This document shows positions 40,900-53,224 of a stretch of DNA of 64,000 nt, piece after piece. The translations under genes were made by a program, and so were the position numbers. The notes under the pieces were generated by a model, which worked only from the letters and a program-made list of their open reading frames with translations, was not told the DNA's origin and did not search any database. Position 1 is the first letter of the stretch; each line of letters starts with the position of its first letter. This DNA is from Thinopyrum elongatum (taxonomy: Eukaryota > Streptophyta > Magnoliopsida > Poales > Poaceae). The stretch spans positions 68,193,446 through 68,257,445 of the forward strand of contig CM022303.1 in the NCBI GenBank assembly GCA_011799875.1, read 5' to 3'.

Positions 40900-43800
40900 T
40901 CATGTTTTATAGCTTTGGTTTGAATAAAGTGCAAAGAAAAGCCTTTGGGATAGTGTGGATGATAGTTGACTTGATTCTGTGCAAAAACAGAAATTTTTGC
41001 ATCCAGTACATTTATTCCTATCTTTTACTCGAAGGTGGAACAATTCTGAATTTTTTACAGTTATTTGGTATACAAACTGTATACGTTTTCATAATTTTCC
41101 AGAATTGTTGGAGTTACAGAAGTATGATCTTAATTCTGATCTTTACGTGCTGTTCTGTTTTTGACAGATGCTGTTTGCAATGCATAGTTTGCTTGTTTTA
41201 TGGTTTCTATGGCTTATATTGCTTAATATAACTTGTTGAAATGATAAGTTACAGTATGCATTGTGTGATAACATTTATGAATCTTGTCTTTGATAGTACC
41301 CAAATGAAGGATTTGTTTTATTATACTAACGGATCTCAGAAAGGTTTTATTAAGTTTTGTGTGATTGAAGTTTTCAAGTTTTGGGTGAGATATCGATATG
41401 AGGAGAATAAGGAGTGACAAGAGCCTAAGCTTTGGGATGCCCCAGAAGGCATTCCCTCTTTTGTCTCCAACATTATCGGTAACCTTACTTGGGGCTATAT
41501 TTTTATTCGTGACATAATATGAGTTTTGCTTGGAGCGTCATTTTATTTTTTTAGTATTTGCTTCCTGTTATTTAAAGTAATGTTTTGCATCGTTTATTTC
41601 AATAAAAGTGTCAAGTATAACCTTTACCATCCTTATTTTGCAAGTCTATTTGTTGCTGTTTGAAAACAGAAAGTTTTCTATCATTTTCTGAATTCTCCTG
41701 GAAAGTCATAATGTGATAAAATCTTGGAATTTTTACACAACGAGTAACAACAAATTTTCTACAGGGTGGCAGTTTTTCAGAATTTTTAGAGTTAGGAAAG
41801 TATGAGTATAATTACACTCTTTACAGACTGTCCTGTTTAGACAGATTGCTGTTATGTCTGCATTGTTTGCATATGTTTGCTTGTTTAATGATTCTATTTG
41901 AGGATAGGAGTATTAAATATGCAGAGGCATTTAGTATGCAATGTCAAATTATAATTTAGTGATTTCCTACAGTAGAGAATGATAAGGTTTTGCATTTGAT
42001 TTATACTAACTTTTCTCATGAGTTCCTGTTGAGTTTTGTGTGGATGAAGTTTTTAAGATTTAGGGAAACCGTGATATAAAAGGAATTATGGAGACACAAA
42101 AGCTCAACCTTGGGATGCCAAAGGCATCCCTAGTTAATATTTCAAGAAGTCTCAAGCATCTAAGCTTGGGGATGCCCCGGTTGGCATCCTACGTTTCTTC
42201 TTCAACAATGATCGGTCAGTTTTGGTTGAGCCTAAGTTTTTGTTTCTTCACATAATATGTGCTCTCCTTGGAATGTAATTTTATTTTGTTTTGCTTGCTG
42301 TTTGAATAAAATACTTAAGATCCAAATTTTCTTTATGAGAGAGAGTCTTCACATAGCTACTTAATTATTCGACTACTCATTGTTCTTCACTCATATCTTT
42401 TTGGAGTAGTTTGTCATTTACTCTCGTGTGCTTCACTTATATCCTATGAGTAAATGGTTGAATGAATTGAATATCATAAATCTGAAATTATATATGTTTC
42501 ATATGCTGATCCCATGGGGAGTAATGACTTCACATATAAGAAGTATAGGTGGTAAAATTTATTGAATGTTAGCAAACATAGTGTTGGTCACTTGAACAAT
42601 TCATGAAAGAATATTGAAGGAAGAGAGATTTCACATATAAATATACTATCTTGGACATCTTTTATGATTGTGAGCCCCATTAATTATTTTCAAACTTGAG
42701 CAAATTAGTTGAAGTTGGACAAGGAAGACAACATAATGAGTTATGCTTGGGTATATTTGCATAGAAGTTATATTTTTATGTATCCTCCAACATGTGGTGC
42801 TTGCTATTTAGAATCTTTTGCTAGCCAAAATTTCTGTACTAACCGGGAATACTGCTTGTGCATCCAAAATCCTTGAACCAAGTTTCTTTCCTGAGTGTCC
42901 ACCATATATACCTATATGCGGTATTTACCTGCCATTCCAAGTAAATTCGCATGTGCCAAACTCTAAACCTTCAAATAATAATCTGTTTTGTATGCCCGAA
43001 TCGCTCATGTAGCGACTGGGGGCTGTCAGTATCTTCCATGCTAGGTGGGTTATTCTCACGATGAGTCTTTATTCACTTGTCATTCATGAGAGAGTGGCTG
43101 GTAATTGGGATGCCCAGTCCTATGATCAAAATATCAAAAACAAAGTTGCAAATAATTAAACAAAACTCCCCCAGGAAAGTTGTTGGTATGGACGACACCC
43201 GTGAATTTGGCTAGCCATGGAGTGTGATTGTTGGTGGAGGGGGAGTAAAAACTTTACCATTCTGTTTGGGAACCACCTATAATGTGTCTAGCATGGAAGA
43301 TAGTGAGAACTATTGGTTGTTATGTTGACAATGAAAGCATACCTCTCAAAATTATGTTCATCTCTGTTTTAAAAGCTTCGAGCTCTGGCACCTCTGCAAA
43401 TCCCTACTGACCTCTACGAAGGGCCTATCTTTTACTTTTATTTTTGTTGAGTCAATTTCTTATTCCAACCTATTCTTTAGTTGACAAGCATCATGTGATG
43501 GGGAAAGATCTAAGCATATATGGCCATTCAAATATATTTGATCATGAATTATTATTGTTGACAATTATCTATATGATAAATAAGTTGGGAGGCGAAACAC
43601 GAAGCCCCTATCTTTCTCTGTGTTCGATGAATGCTATTTGTTCTAAAAATATGCTTTGAGTTGTAGCAATCATGGAACACTATATGATAGTTGATTATGT
43701 GGAATTTGCTAAACAAAGCTCTGACATAGACCCTTCCTGAAAATAAGATGAATTGCAATTGTTTGATGACTGAGAACATAGTTTGTTACTTTTCAAGAAA

Positions 43801-44006
43801 GTTTATGATCTATGCTTTAACATGTGAATAGCTTGCTACTTGATCATGAGAAGTTTTATGAGATAAGCTATTGTTTATGATGCTAGAAAAGGTGATTGAA
43901 ATTATCATTGATCAAACTTGTGCACTTGCTAGCATTCACACTTCATAAATTATTTCTTTTATCATTTACTTACTCGAGGACGAGCAGGAATTAAGCTTGG
44001 GGACGC
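40900..44006 (+). other. Non-coding interior of Athila-like element A
   Basis: This is AT-rich. Copies of AAGCTTGGGGATGC or close variants occur at about 40005, 41427, 42104, 42160 and 43993, the last being the purine tract. Segments near 40960-41300 and 41640-41960 resemble each other (ACAGAAA-TTT, TTTTTCAGAATTTTTAGAGTTA, GAAGTATGA, CTGTTT--GACAGA). No frame of note. Confidence 0.55.
43993..44006 (+). promoter_or_regulatory. Polypurine tract of element A
   Basis: AAGCTTGGGGACGC lies directly before the TG of the 3' LTR. Confidence 0.75.
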
Positions 44007-44249
44007 TGATACGTCTCTAACGTATCTATAATTTATGAAGTATTCACGCCATGTTTACAACAATTTTATATTGTTTTGGTATGATTTTATTAGAACTAAC
44101 CCGAACTGACGCTCTTTTCACAGAACTACCATGGTGCAGAAATAAAAGTACTTGGAATGAGCTGAAAATTTACGGAGAATATTTTTGGAAAATATAAAAA
44201 ATACTGGAGCAAAAAGATACCAGAGAGGAGTCCCGAGGCAACCACAAGG
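44007..44249 (+). repeat. Truncated 3' LTR of element A
   Basis: About 240 bases match the LTR start through GAGTCCCGAGGCAACCACAAG. Then Copia sequence takes over at GGTTGGTGGACG, sharing TTGGTGGACG with the first Copia copy at 37784. Confidence 0.85.
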
Positions 44250-44777
44250 TTGGTGGACGTAGACCTCCTCTGCAAGGTCGCCGTTCAGAAACGCGGACTT
44301 GACATCCATATGATGGACTTGCCAGCCTGCGTGCGCGGCGAGCGCGATCAGCACGCGCACCGTCTCCATCCGCGCCACCGGCGCGAACACTTCGTCCAAG
44401 TCCACCCCCTGCCGCTGGGCGTACACCTTTACGACGAGCCTGGCCTTGTGCTTCACCACGCTGCCGTCGGCGTCCTTCTTCAACTTGAAGACCCACTTCA
44501 GAACCATCGCTCCGCATCCAGTGGGCGGCGCAGCAGCCGTCCACGTCTCTGTTGTCGATGATGGCCTTCATTTCTTCCTGCATTGCCGCCCTCCACTCCG
44601 GGGACGCGAGTGCCTCCTCTACGCTCACGGGCTCGTCCGCCGTGACGAGGCACAGCGTCTCGATCTCGTCCTCGTCAAACCCTGGCTCAGGTATCTCTTG
44701 TGGAGCCGACGGAGGCTTGGTGGCGTCGTACACACTCTCTAGACGCCTGTAACGGCGTGGTGCTTCTGAATCGACCG
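44250..44777 (-). pseudogene. Second copy of the Copia reverse-transcriptase segment
   Basis: This repeats 37785-38330 with scattered substitutions. It reads [73 protein letters not shown] and HMDVKSAFLNGDLAEEVYVH. It is broken by small indels (one near 44540), lacks the 16-bp duplication of copy 1 and stops at GACCG next to the solo LTR. Confidence 0.85.
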
Positions 44778-46139
44778 TGATACGTCTCCAACGTATCTAC
44801 AATTTATGAAGTATTCATGCCATGTTTACAACAATTTTATATCATTTTGGTATGATTTTATTATAACTAACCCGGACTGACGCTGTTTTCAGCAGAACTA
44901 CCGTGGTGTCATTTTTTATGCAAAAAAAAAAAGTTCTCAGAATGAGCTGAAAAATTATGGAAAATATTTCTGAAAAAATAAAAAATACTGGAGCGAAAAG
45001 ATACCAGAGAGGAGTCCCGAGGCAACCACAAGGGTGGGGGGCATGCCCCCTCCCCTAGGCCGCGCCCCCCTGCCTTGCCGCCACCTCATGGACCCCCTTG
45101 ACTTGTCCCCGACGCCAAAAACTCCTATAAATACAGAAAACTCCAGAAAGAAACCTAGATCGGAAGTTCCGCCGCCGCAAGCCTCTGTAGCCATGAAAAA
45201 CCAATCGGGAGCCCGTTCCGGCACCCTGCCGGAGAGGGAAACCATCACCGGCGGCCATCTTCATCATCCCGGCGGTCTCCATGACGAGGAGGGAGTAGTT
45301 CACCCTCGGGGCTGAGGGTATGTACCAGTAGCTATGTGTTTGATCTCTCTCAATCGTGTTGTTGATTTGGCATGGTCTTGATGTACCGCGAGCTTTGTTA
45401 TTATAGTTGGTTCATATGATGTTTCTTCCCTCTCTATCTCTTGTTGTGATGAATTGAGTCTTGCTCTTTGAGGTTCCGTTATGTTGGATTGAGTATTGGA
45501 TTTCAGAAGACTTGATGTATGTCTTGCGATGGGATATTTGTGGTTACAATGGGATGTTCTATTGATTCACTTGATGTATGTTTTGGCACTCAACTCGCGG
45601 ATTCCCGAGGTGACATTGGGGTAACCTATGCGTACGGGTTGATGCACGTTTTCGTCCTACGTTCTCCGATAGAAACTTTGGGGTGACTCTTTGTTGCACG
45701 TTGAGGGATTGTTGTGTGATCCAATTATGTTATCATTGTTGAGAGAACTTGCACTAGTGAAAGTATGAACCCTAGGCCTTGTTTCCAAGCATTGCAATAC
45801 CGTTTTTGCTCACTTTTGTCACTTGCTACCTTGCTGTTTTTATAATTTCAGATTACAAAAACCTATATCTACCATCCATATTACACTTGTATCACCATCT
45901 CTTCGTCGAACTAGTGCACCTATACAATTTGCCATTGTATTGGGTGTGTTGGGGACACAAGAAACTCTTTGTTATTTGGTTGTAGGGTTGTTTGAGAGAC
46001 ACCATCTTCATTATACGCCTCCCACGGATTGATAAACTTTAGGTCATCCACTTGAGGGAAATTTTCTACTGTCCTACAAAACTCTGCGCTTGGAGGCCCA
46101 ACACCAGTCTACAAGAAGAAGGTTGCGTAGTAGACATCA
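44778..46139 (+). repeat. Solo LTR of the Athila-like family
   Basis: 1362 bp from TGATACGTCTCC to TAGACATCA. It is flanked by GACCG at 44773-44777 and 46140-46144, a perfect 5-bp TSD, and Copia coding sequence resumes beyond it. LTR-LTR recombination leaves such remnants. It is highly similar to the LTR at 38331. Confidence 0.92.
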
Positions 46140-46610
46140 GACCGCAGCGTCCAACATGTTGTCATGCGAGGGCCGAGAATGCAGCTCCATGGCTGGTCCG
46201 GGCGTGCTGGCCACCGGCATTGAGGGCTCAGGGACGTGCTGCGAGGCCGCCTGAGTTGACTGCTCTCCACTGTCGATGATGTGCTCCCTCGACTCGGTGT
46301 TGTACGTCACGGTGAAGGTCGAGGTCGTCGCCTCCCTACTGCGCGTCGTCGTCCCGTCTGCTGTCCAGGGCCATGCCCGGCGTTCCTCGAACACCAGGTC
46401 GTGCGTGACATGTACCCGATTCGCCACGGGGTCGTACACCCGATAGGCCTTTGAGCGCTCCTCATAGCCGACGAAGACGGTGAGCATGGTGCGATCGGCC
46501 AGCTTGGTCACGTCGGGGCCCGTCTTCTTCATGTGAGCGACGCAACCGAACATGCGCAGGTGCTCGACGGTGGGCTTCCTCCCGTTCCAGGCCTCATAAG
46601 ATGGTACTCC
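46140..46610 (-). pseudogene. Copia integrase C-terminal part
   Basis: On the minus strand it reads PSYEAWNGRKPTVEHLRMFG, CVAHMKK, FVGYEERSKAYRVYDP, RVHVTHDLVFEERRAWPW and then a variable Ser/Thr/Pro-rich linker that leads into the RT segment at 44777. This is the GKR-like integrase tail of Copia pol. Its upstream end joins Harbinger sequence near 46605, so the catalytic integrase core, gag and 5' LTR are missing. Confidence 0.88.
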
Positions 46611-47095
46611 ACCTAGGGTAGATGCCATCCATAAGATAGTACCTGTAGTTATATGTGCGGCCATTTGCTTCCAAGGTCACCGGTGGTGCCTCTCCATTTG
46701 CTAACTTGACAAAAAGGGGTGAACGGTCGAGCACGTTAATGTCATTGCAAGATCCAAGCACACCAAAATATGAATGCCAAATCCATTTTTCTTGATCGGC
46801 AACGGCCTCAAGAATGATAGTGGCATCTTCCTCACGACCCTTGAACTGTCCATGCCATGCTCTTGGGCAAATTTTCCACTTCCAATGCATGCAATCGACG
46901 GACCCTAGCATACCTAGAAACCCACGAGCTTTGTTCATCTCCAACAGCCTCTGAGTGTCCTTAGCATTTGGAGCTCTCAAGTACTATGCACCAAACACTT
47001 CTAAAATAGCCTTTGAAAATTGTTTGACATAGAAGATAGAAGTGTTCTCTGCCATCGCTAAGTTGTCATCAATGTAGTCCGCAGGAACACTGTAC
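46600..47095 (-). pseudogene. PIF/Harbinger transposase fragment
   Basis: On the minus strand VPADYIDDNLAMAENTSIFY and VKQFSKAILEVFGA are followed by a TAG, then YLRAPNAKDTQRLLEMNKAR, GFLGMLGSVDCMHWKWKICP, AWHGQFKG, TIILEAVADQEKWIWHSYFG, SCNDINVLDRSPLF and YYLMDGIYPRWSTI. This is the DDE_Tnp_4 core of plant Harbinger transposases, with catalytic Asp in SVDCMHW and the NDINVL block. The C-terminal third with the last acidic residue is missing where Copia begins, and the 5' part is cut by the CACTA element at 47096. An in-frame stop near 46983 also disables it. Confidence 0.85.
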
Positions 47096-49800
47096 ACTAG
47101 TAGAAAACAGGGCTTTGGTTCTGGCCAGATCAGAGCAATAGTCCCGACTGTGTTACGAACCGGGACTAATGTGAGCATCAGTCCCTGTTCGATTGGCTAG
47201 GACGCCGGCCGGGCCTCAGCAGGCATCAGTCCCGGTTCGACTGGGACCTTTAGTCCCGGTTCCAGACACCAACCGGGACTAAAGGGGTTGCTGCCCTTTA
47301 CTCCCGGTTGGTGTCTGGAATTGGGACTAAAGGGTAGGCCTTTAGTCCCAGTTTTAGGCACCAACCGGGACTATTGTTTTGCCTATATATATCCTCGCCA
47401 TGTAAAGTTGTTGTAGCATGACTCAATCTTGCTCTCAAGTTGTCATCATAATGTTACTGTTTTGTATTCCCAGATTTCATTAAGTCTGATAATTTGTCAA
47501 CTCACATATCCATGTTGTAATATTGCAGAAATTATGGAACACGACAGAGACTTAGAACAAGAAGAGATGTTGGGTGAAATAATCCACGACGAAGATGATG
47601 ATATCACCTCACAGTTTCTCAACGACTATGATGGTGAGGGAAGAGAAGATGACGGCTCCGGTGACCGAAAGGAGGGAGAAGATGACGGCTCCGCCGGTGT
47701 TGGAGCCTTAACTGTTGCAAAGCCCGGCGAGGTATATATATTAATTAAGTCTCTCCTCTGACTAGATGCATTAATTGATTTGTATGTGTACATATATTAA
47801 CGCTTCTTTCTTCTTTTAGCCCTCCGAATCGAGCAAAGCTTCTGTAAAGAGATGAGGCCCGAAGGAAAGTTTGGGTGAGAATGAAAGGTTCATGATCGAA
47901 GAAATCGCTGCAGATGGCAAACCGACTGCTTCGAAGCGGACCGTACACCGATTTAGAAGTCAGTGCAGAATTGTAATTAGGGACAGCATCCCAATCAGCA
48001 TTCAAGAATGGAATAAGACAAAGAGGGACGATGGAGTTTCTTATGTCAACGATAGATCCAAAGATGAGCTTTGGAATACGCTCACGAAAAATTTCAACCT
48101 ACCACCAGAGGTGGATCCAAATAAAAATGTAATAGAGCGAGAAGTCAAGGCGTGGGTTCTTAAGAAGATGGCCGGACAATTCAAGAACTGGAAGAAAAGA
48201 TTGCATGAAAAGTTTGTCCTGAAAGAGAAGGCTCCAACATTCACCGGTCAATATGTGAAGATAAAATATCACTGGCCCGCATTTCTGGCGTACAAGACAT
48301 CAGAGAAAGGTAAGAAAAGGTCACTGATAAATAAGCAAAATGCTGGAAAGAAGGAATATCAACATGTTATGGTGTCAGGTGGCTACAAGGTTACCCGGCT
48401 ATACGAAAGCTCAACTTGCAACACCCGTAGAAGCAATTCAAAAAGCAATCCAGGCCGTGCAGGAAGGGGAGTACCATCCCGACAGAGAGTAGGATGAGCT
48501 GACACGCGCCCTCGAGAATCATGAACACCCTGAACGAACACGATGCACATCAGGCTCCGTTCCGTGGAAGAATGGGTTTCCCGACAGCAGTGCCACTTAT
48601 AGAAGCCAAGGGAGAAAAAAGAAAGAGGAAGCAGACCGGCTGCAGAAGGTAGAAGAAAGAGTAGTGTTGCAGCAGAAGCAAATAGACGCACTTACCAGCC
48701 AGCGAGCTACTGGCCAATCATCTCAGCGGCACGAAGATCCTTCATTCCATACTGCCCACGGAGCTACCCTACCATCTTAGCGGAAAAGCAGCGTGGCTTC
48801 CACAGAGCTCAAACGGCCTGATATCACGGCTCCTCTCTACCCCGTGGATGATATCACGGAGAGGGAACATTGTGATCTACATGCGAAATGCATGAACATA
48901 GCATTGAAGGTGGCGGTCGGCTATGCCTTACCTCGTGGACCTGATGGAACTTACTATTGCTATCCAATTCCAGATGGCAATGATGTTATCAGGGTGGATG
49001 AAGTTACCAACGGATTTGAGCAGCTGGAACTTGACTACCCTACAGGTGAAGGGGAGACTCATCTGGGAGATGCCATAAGGACTACCATTCTATGGAGAAA
49101 GGAACACATCATGCTTCCACACTGAATGTCGTGTCAGCCGTCTTCGCCGCCTCAGCCGTCTCCGCCGCCTCAACCGTCTCCGCCGCATCAGCAGACTACG
49201 CTGCCTTAGCCATCTCTGCCACATCAGCAGACTCCGCTGCCTCAGCCATCCCCGCCGCGTCAGCAGACCCCGCTGCCGTAGCCCCGCCAGAATAGAACGG
49301 TCGTCCCTCCCGCGGCTAGTAGTACAACTTCGAGGAAATCCATAGCAGATAGAAGCGTCAAGAAGGCTCCTGCCAAGTTAGCATATGAACTGAGTGATGA
49401 CGAACTCGACAAGGTGGTGGCTGCCGATATGAAACGCCAGCTTGCACCGACCCGTCCAGATCCAAAGGAGAAAATAGATCCGGTAAAAGTGAACCGCTGT
49501 CCGGATAACCTTACGCGACCACCACCGCCTCCGCTGCTATCACACTGTGCCCACTCTATTGTAAACTCATATAGAGATCCCCAGCAGCGGTTGGGAAGTA
49601 GCAGTAGTGCAAGGGGGAAAACAATTCCCCAGCTCGGCGAACAGAAAAACCAATTGTGCGTCCCGCTCAAGGTGTTTACCGATATCGCTAATGATCCGGG
49701 GGTAGCGGCCGCTGATCCTGGTTTCACTCTTGGCGATTACTTAGGCCATGAGGTACAGTTCGAAATGGCTGAGTTAGCCTTTAGATTCGAGCACGGGAAG
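47096..49800 (+). mobile_element. CACTA element, 5' end to TNP1-like gene, truncated at 3' side
   Basis: It begins CACTAGTAGAAAACAGGGCT, preceded by GTA, with subterminal CCGGTTCG and AACCGGGACTAAA motifs to about 47370. A TATA-like CTATATATATCC lies at 47381-47392. The gene relic follows. The 3' end is absent because Athila-like element C starts at 49801. No TNP2 transposase frame is present, so either it was lost or the element was always defective. Confidence 0.82.
47534..49800 (+). pseudogene. En/Spm (CACTA) TNP1-like gene relic
   Basis: Exon 1 (47534-47731) encodes an acidic N-terminus, MEHDRDLEQEEMLGEIIHDE to AKPGE, before GAG|GTATAT. Exon 2 starts after TTTTAG at 47820 in phase and meets TGA at 47853. 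It continues GENERFMIEEIAADGKP, YVNDRSKDELWNTLTKNFNL, WVLKKMAGQFKNWKKRLHEK, KYHWPAFLAYKTSEKGKK and VMVSGGYK, the block shared by plant En/Spm second-gene products. A frameshift near 48400 follows, then a coiled-coil-like Glu/Lys/Gln region (48590-48720), TAG at 48778 and a C-terminal domain (YPVDDITEREHCDLH to LWRKEHIM). A Pro/Gln-rich repeat and KRQLAPTRPDPKEKIDP follow. Such proteins bind subterminal repeats. Several stops make it non-functional. Confidence 0.78.
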
Positions 49801-52800
49801 TGATACGTCTCCAACGTATCTATAATTTTTGCTTGTTCCATGCTGTTATATTATCATTCTTGGATAATTTACAATCATTTTATAGCAACTTTATATCATT
49901 TTTTGGGACTTACCTATTGACATAGTGCCCAGTGCCAGTTGCTATTTTTTTGCTAGTTTATTACTTCGCAGAATATCAGTACCAAACGGAGTCCAAACGC
50001 AGCACAACTTTTTGGAGAATTTTTATGGACCAGAAGGAACAAGTTGGGCCAAATAAATACCAGAGGGGTGCCCCGAGGGGGGCACAACCGACCTAGGTGC
50101 GCCTGGGGGCCCAGGCGCGCCCTGGTGGGTTGTGCCCACCTCAGTGGCCTCCTGCACCGCCTCTTCATCCTATAAATACCCCAATATTCCAAAAACCCTA
50201 GGGGAGTCGACGAAACATAATTCCAGCCGCCGCAACTTCCAGAACCACGAGATGCAATCTAGACACCATCACAGAGGGGTTCATCATCCTCATTGGTGCC
50301 ACTCCGATGATGCGTGGGTAGTTCATTGTAGACCTACGGGTCCGAAGGCAGTAGAAAGATGGCTTCTTCTCTCTTTTTTATTCTCAATACAATGGTCTCT
50401 TGGAGATCTATTTGATGTAACTCTTTTGGCGGTGTGTTTGTTGGGATCCGATGAACTTTGAGTTTATGATCAGATCTATATCCATGAAAGTTATTTGAGT
50501 TCTTTGATCTCTTTTATGCATGATTTCTTATAGCCTCATATTTCTTCTTCGAATCTTTTGTTTAGTTAGGCCAACTAGATCGATTTTTCTTGCCATGGGA
50601 AGAGGTGCTTTGTGATGGGTTCGATCGGGCGGTGTTCTTTCCCAGTGACAGAAGGGGCAGCAAGACAAGCATGTATCATTGCTATTAAGGATAACAAGAT
50701 GGGGGCTATTCCTACATGAATAGATCTCGTCTACATCATGTCATCGTTCTTATATCATTACTCCGTTTCTCCATGAACTTAACACACTAGATGCATGCTG
50801 GATAGCGGTCGATGTGTGTAGTAATAGTAGTAGATGCAGGCAGGAGTCGGTCTACTAATCTTGGACGTGATGCCCATATAATGATCATTGCCTGGATAAC
50901 ATCATAATTATTTGATGTTCTATCAATTGCCCAACAGTAATTTGTTTACCCACCGTGTGCTATTTCTTGAGAGAAGCCACTAGAGAAATCTACGCCCCCC
51001 GGGGTCTATTCTTCATCATATTTGCTTTCCGATCTATTATTTGCCACTTTTATTTTCAGATCTATTAATCCAAAAACCCAAAAATACCTTCACTACTAGG
51101 AAAAGGCCTACTAGTGGCGCACCTGTTTTGGCCATTAATGGCACACTACAGGTGCGGCACTACCATCACGCCATTAGTAACTAACATTAATGGCGCACCC
51201 CTGGTGCGCCATTAGTATACCAGACAGTAGTGGCGCACCAGGAAGTGCGGCATTAGTATGTCCCCTGGTGCGCCATTAGTATGCCTCCCAGGGGGCCATA
51301 TTTACCTTGTGCTCTGGGTTACTAATGGCGCACTTCTATGTGGTGCGCCATTACTAAGTCAGATAGTAATGGCGCACCACATAGAAGTGCGCCATTACTA
51401 ACAAATTTTTTTCAAAAAAAAATTTCAAAATTTTTTTCAATTTTTTTTTCTTAATCTCAGGTCACTATGGCTTAATCTCGGGTCAAAATGCTTAATCTCA
51501 AGTCAAATCGCACTAAGTGGTCAAACTTTCCGGAAGGTCACCCATCCTCACACTACTCCAGCCCCAGCACGCTTAACTTCACAGTTCTATCCAACCCCAG
51601 CACCACCTCACTTAACAAGCACTTGTTGATATATCTATGATATCAATCCTATTAAACCTTGTTGATGTCTAGGACTTTGTTCATGTTCATTAGTGTGATG
51701 AAATTTTGAAAAAATATTTCAAACTTCCCGGTCATATTATGTATCATATTTTGAAAAAAAATTCCAAAAAAAAAATTCGAAACCAAATTTTTTTTTCTGT
51801 TACTAGTGGCGCACCTAGCAAATGGTGCGCCACTAGTAAGTTTGAAATTTTTTCCATTTCTCCCCTCTAGATCTTAAAAGCTCCGTATCTTTCGTTCTGT
51901 TAGGTTTTTGGGGATTCTGAAAAAGTATAACAGGGTTTCCCCAGTTAAATTCGGATGTAACTTTTCGAGTAGATGATTTTTCATATAAAAAACTTTTTCA
52001 TCGGAGTTCGTATGCAAAAGTTATGCCCATTTTACAAATTCTCGAGAGATTTTGCAAAAAAGTCGAAAATTCATGTTTGTAAATTTTGCTAACAACTAGA
52101 CCACATATCAGATGGGAATCTTATTTTCTTTTATTTTTTTGACATTTCTATCATTTTCTTTTATTTTTTTGAAACTAAAAAGGCGGTCTAGGGGGAGGTG
52201 CATTTGGTGAATAAATTGTAAGACTCAGAAAGTTAGTAATGGCGCACCACGTAACAGGTACGCCATTAGTAACCCTGGTTACTAATGGCGCACCTGTTAC
52301 GTGGTGCGCCATTACTAGTGTTGCAAAAAAAATAAAAATAAAATGTTTAGTAGTGGCGCACCAGTGGATAGTGCGCCATTACTAGTTTGAACTAGTAATG
52401 GCGCAGTGTACCCAGGTGCGCCATTACTAGTTTTGAAAAAAAAAGTAAAAAAAATTGTTAGTAGTGGCGCACGGAGTGTGTGGTGCGCCATTAATAGTTT
52501 TGGAAAAATAAAAATAAAATAAAATTTGCTAGTAATGGCGCACCGTGTGTCTGGTGCGCCATTAGTAATGAGGACACTAATGGCGCACCTGTATCTGGTG
52601 CGCCACTACTATATAGCAGTGGCGCACCACATACATGGTGCGCCATTAATGTCCATAGCAGCTATAGCCCTTTTCCTAGTAGTGCTTACAACACTTTTTA
52701 TTTGCATCTTTTATTTTGCATTTTATCGAGATCTATTTATCCAATCTATCACAATTTTATCCCGTCAACTTGACAATTTCTGGCACCGTTACCCGTAGAG

Positions 52801-52993
52801 GGATTGACAACCCCTCCTAATCGTCGGGTTGCAAGTATTTGTCATTTGTGTGCAGGTACCGTTTACATAGTGTTGCTTGGTTCTCCTACTGGATTGATAC
52901 ATTGGTTTCTTAACTGAGGGAAATACCTACCCTAGCTGTGCTGCATCATCCCTTCCTCTTTGGGAAAATACCGATGTAGTTCAAGCGACATCA
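49801..52993 (+). repeat. 5' LTR of element C, split by a CACTA element
   Basis: LTR sequence covers 49801-51090 and 52685-52993, ending GCGACATCA. TATAAATACC near 50171 is the TATA box. Confidence 0.85.
51091..52684. mobile_element. Non-autonomous CACTA element inside LTR C
   Basis: It starts CACTACTAGGAAAAGGCC and ends CTTTTCCTAGTAGTG, with the 3-bp duplication CTT on both sides (51088-51090, 52685-52687). TIRs of about 14 bases are followed by many subterminal copies of AGTGGCGCACC and GGTGCGCCATTA in both orientations. 1594 bp, no transposase. The family differs from the CACTA elements at 16151 and 47096. Confidence 0.92.
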
Positions 52994-53004
52994 AAAGTAA
53001 TTTC

Positions 53005-53022
53005 TGGCGCCGTTGCCGGGGA
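53005..53022 (+). promoter_or_regulatory. Primer-binding site, Asp tRNA
   Basis: TGGCGCCGTTGCCGGGGA is the standard Asp-tRNA primer site of Athila-type elements. Confidence 0.9.
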
Positions 53023-53224
53023 GACATCATCAACATCTATCAGGTTCCAAATCACAAATCTCATCTCCTTGGAATTTACATTATTTGCCATTTGCCTCTT
53101 CACAAAATTTGCCTTTTTATTCACCTTCTTTTCGTTTGCCTTTTTCTTGTTTGATCTTTTGTTTGCTTGTGTTGCCATGTGCCTTCTATACGCTTGCATC
53201 TTCGCTTGCTAAAAATCTATTGAT

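Larger units (their letters stand above)
38331..44249 (+). mobile_element. Athila-like non-autonomous LTR element, 3' LTR cut short
   Basis: The 5' LTR 38331-39681 starts TGATACGTCTCCAACG and ends GACATCA. An Asp-tRNA PBS follows and a purine tract ends at 44006. The 3' LTR starts TGATACGTCTCTAACG at 44007 but is lost after about 240 bases, where Copia sequence begins again. GACCG (38326-38330) precedes the 5' LTR and also flanks the solo LTR at 44778-46139. The Asp-tRNA PBS is typical of the Athila clade. The 4.3-kb interior has no gag or pol; only a broken acidic frame is present, so this is a LARD-type element. Confidence 0.85.

Noticed and set aside
49092..49295. Ala/Ser-rich repeat protein
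   Set aside because: It is an out-of-frame reading of the Pro/Gln-rich repeat in the CACTA gene relic.
53005..53022. tRNA gene fragment
   Set aside because: It matches only the 3' end complement of Asp tRNA and sits directly after an LTR, so it is a primer-binding site.
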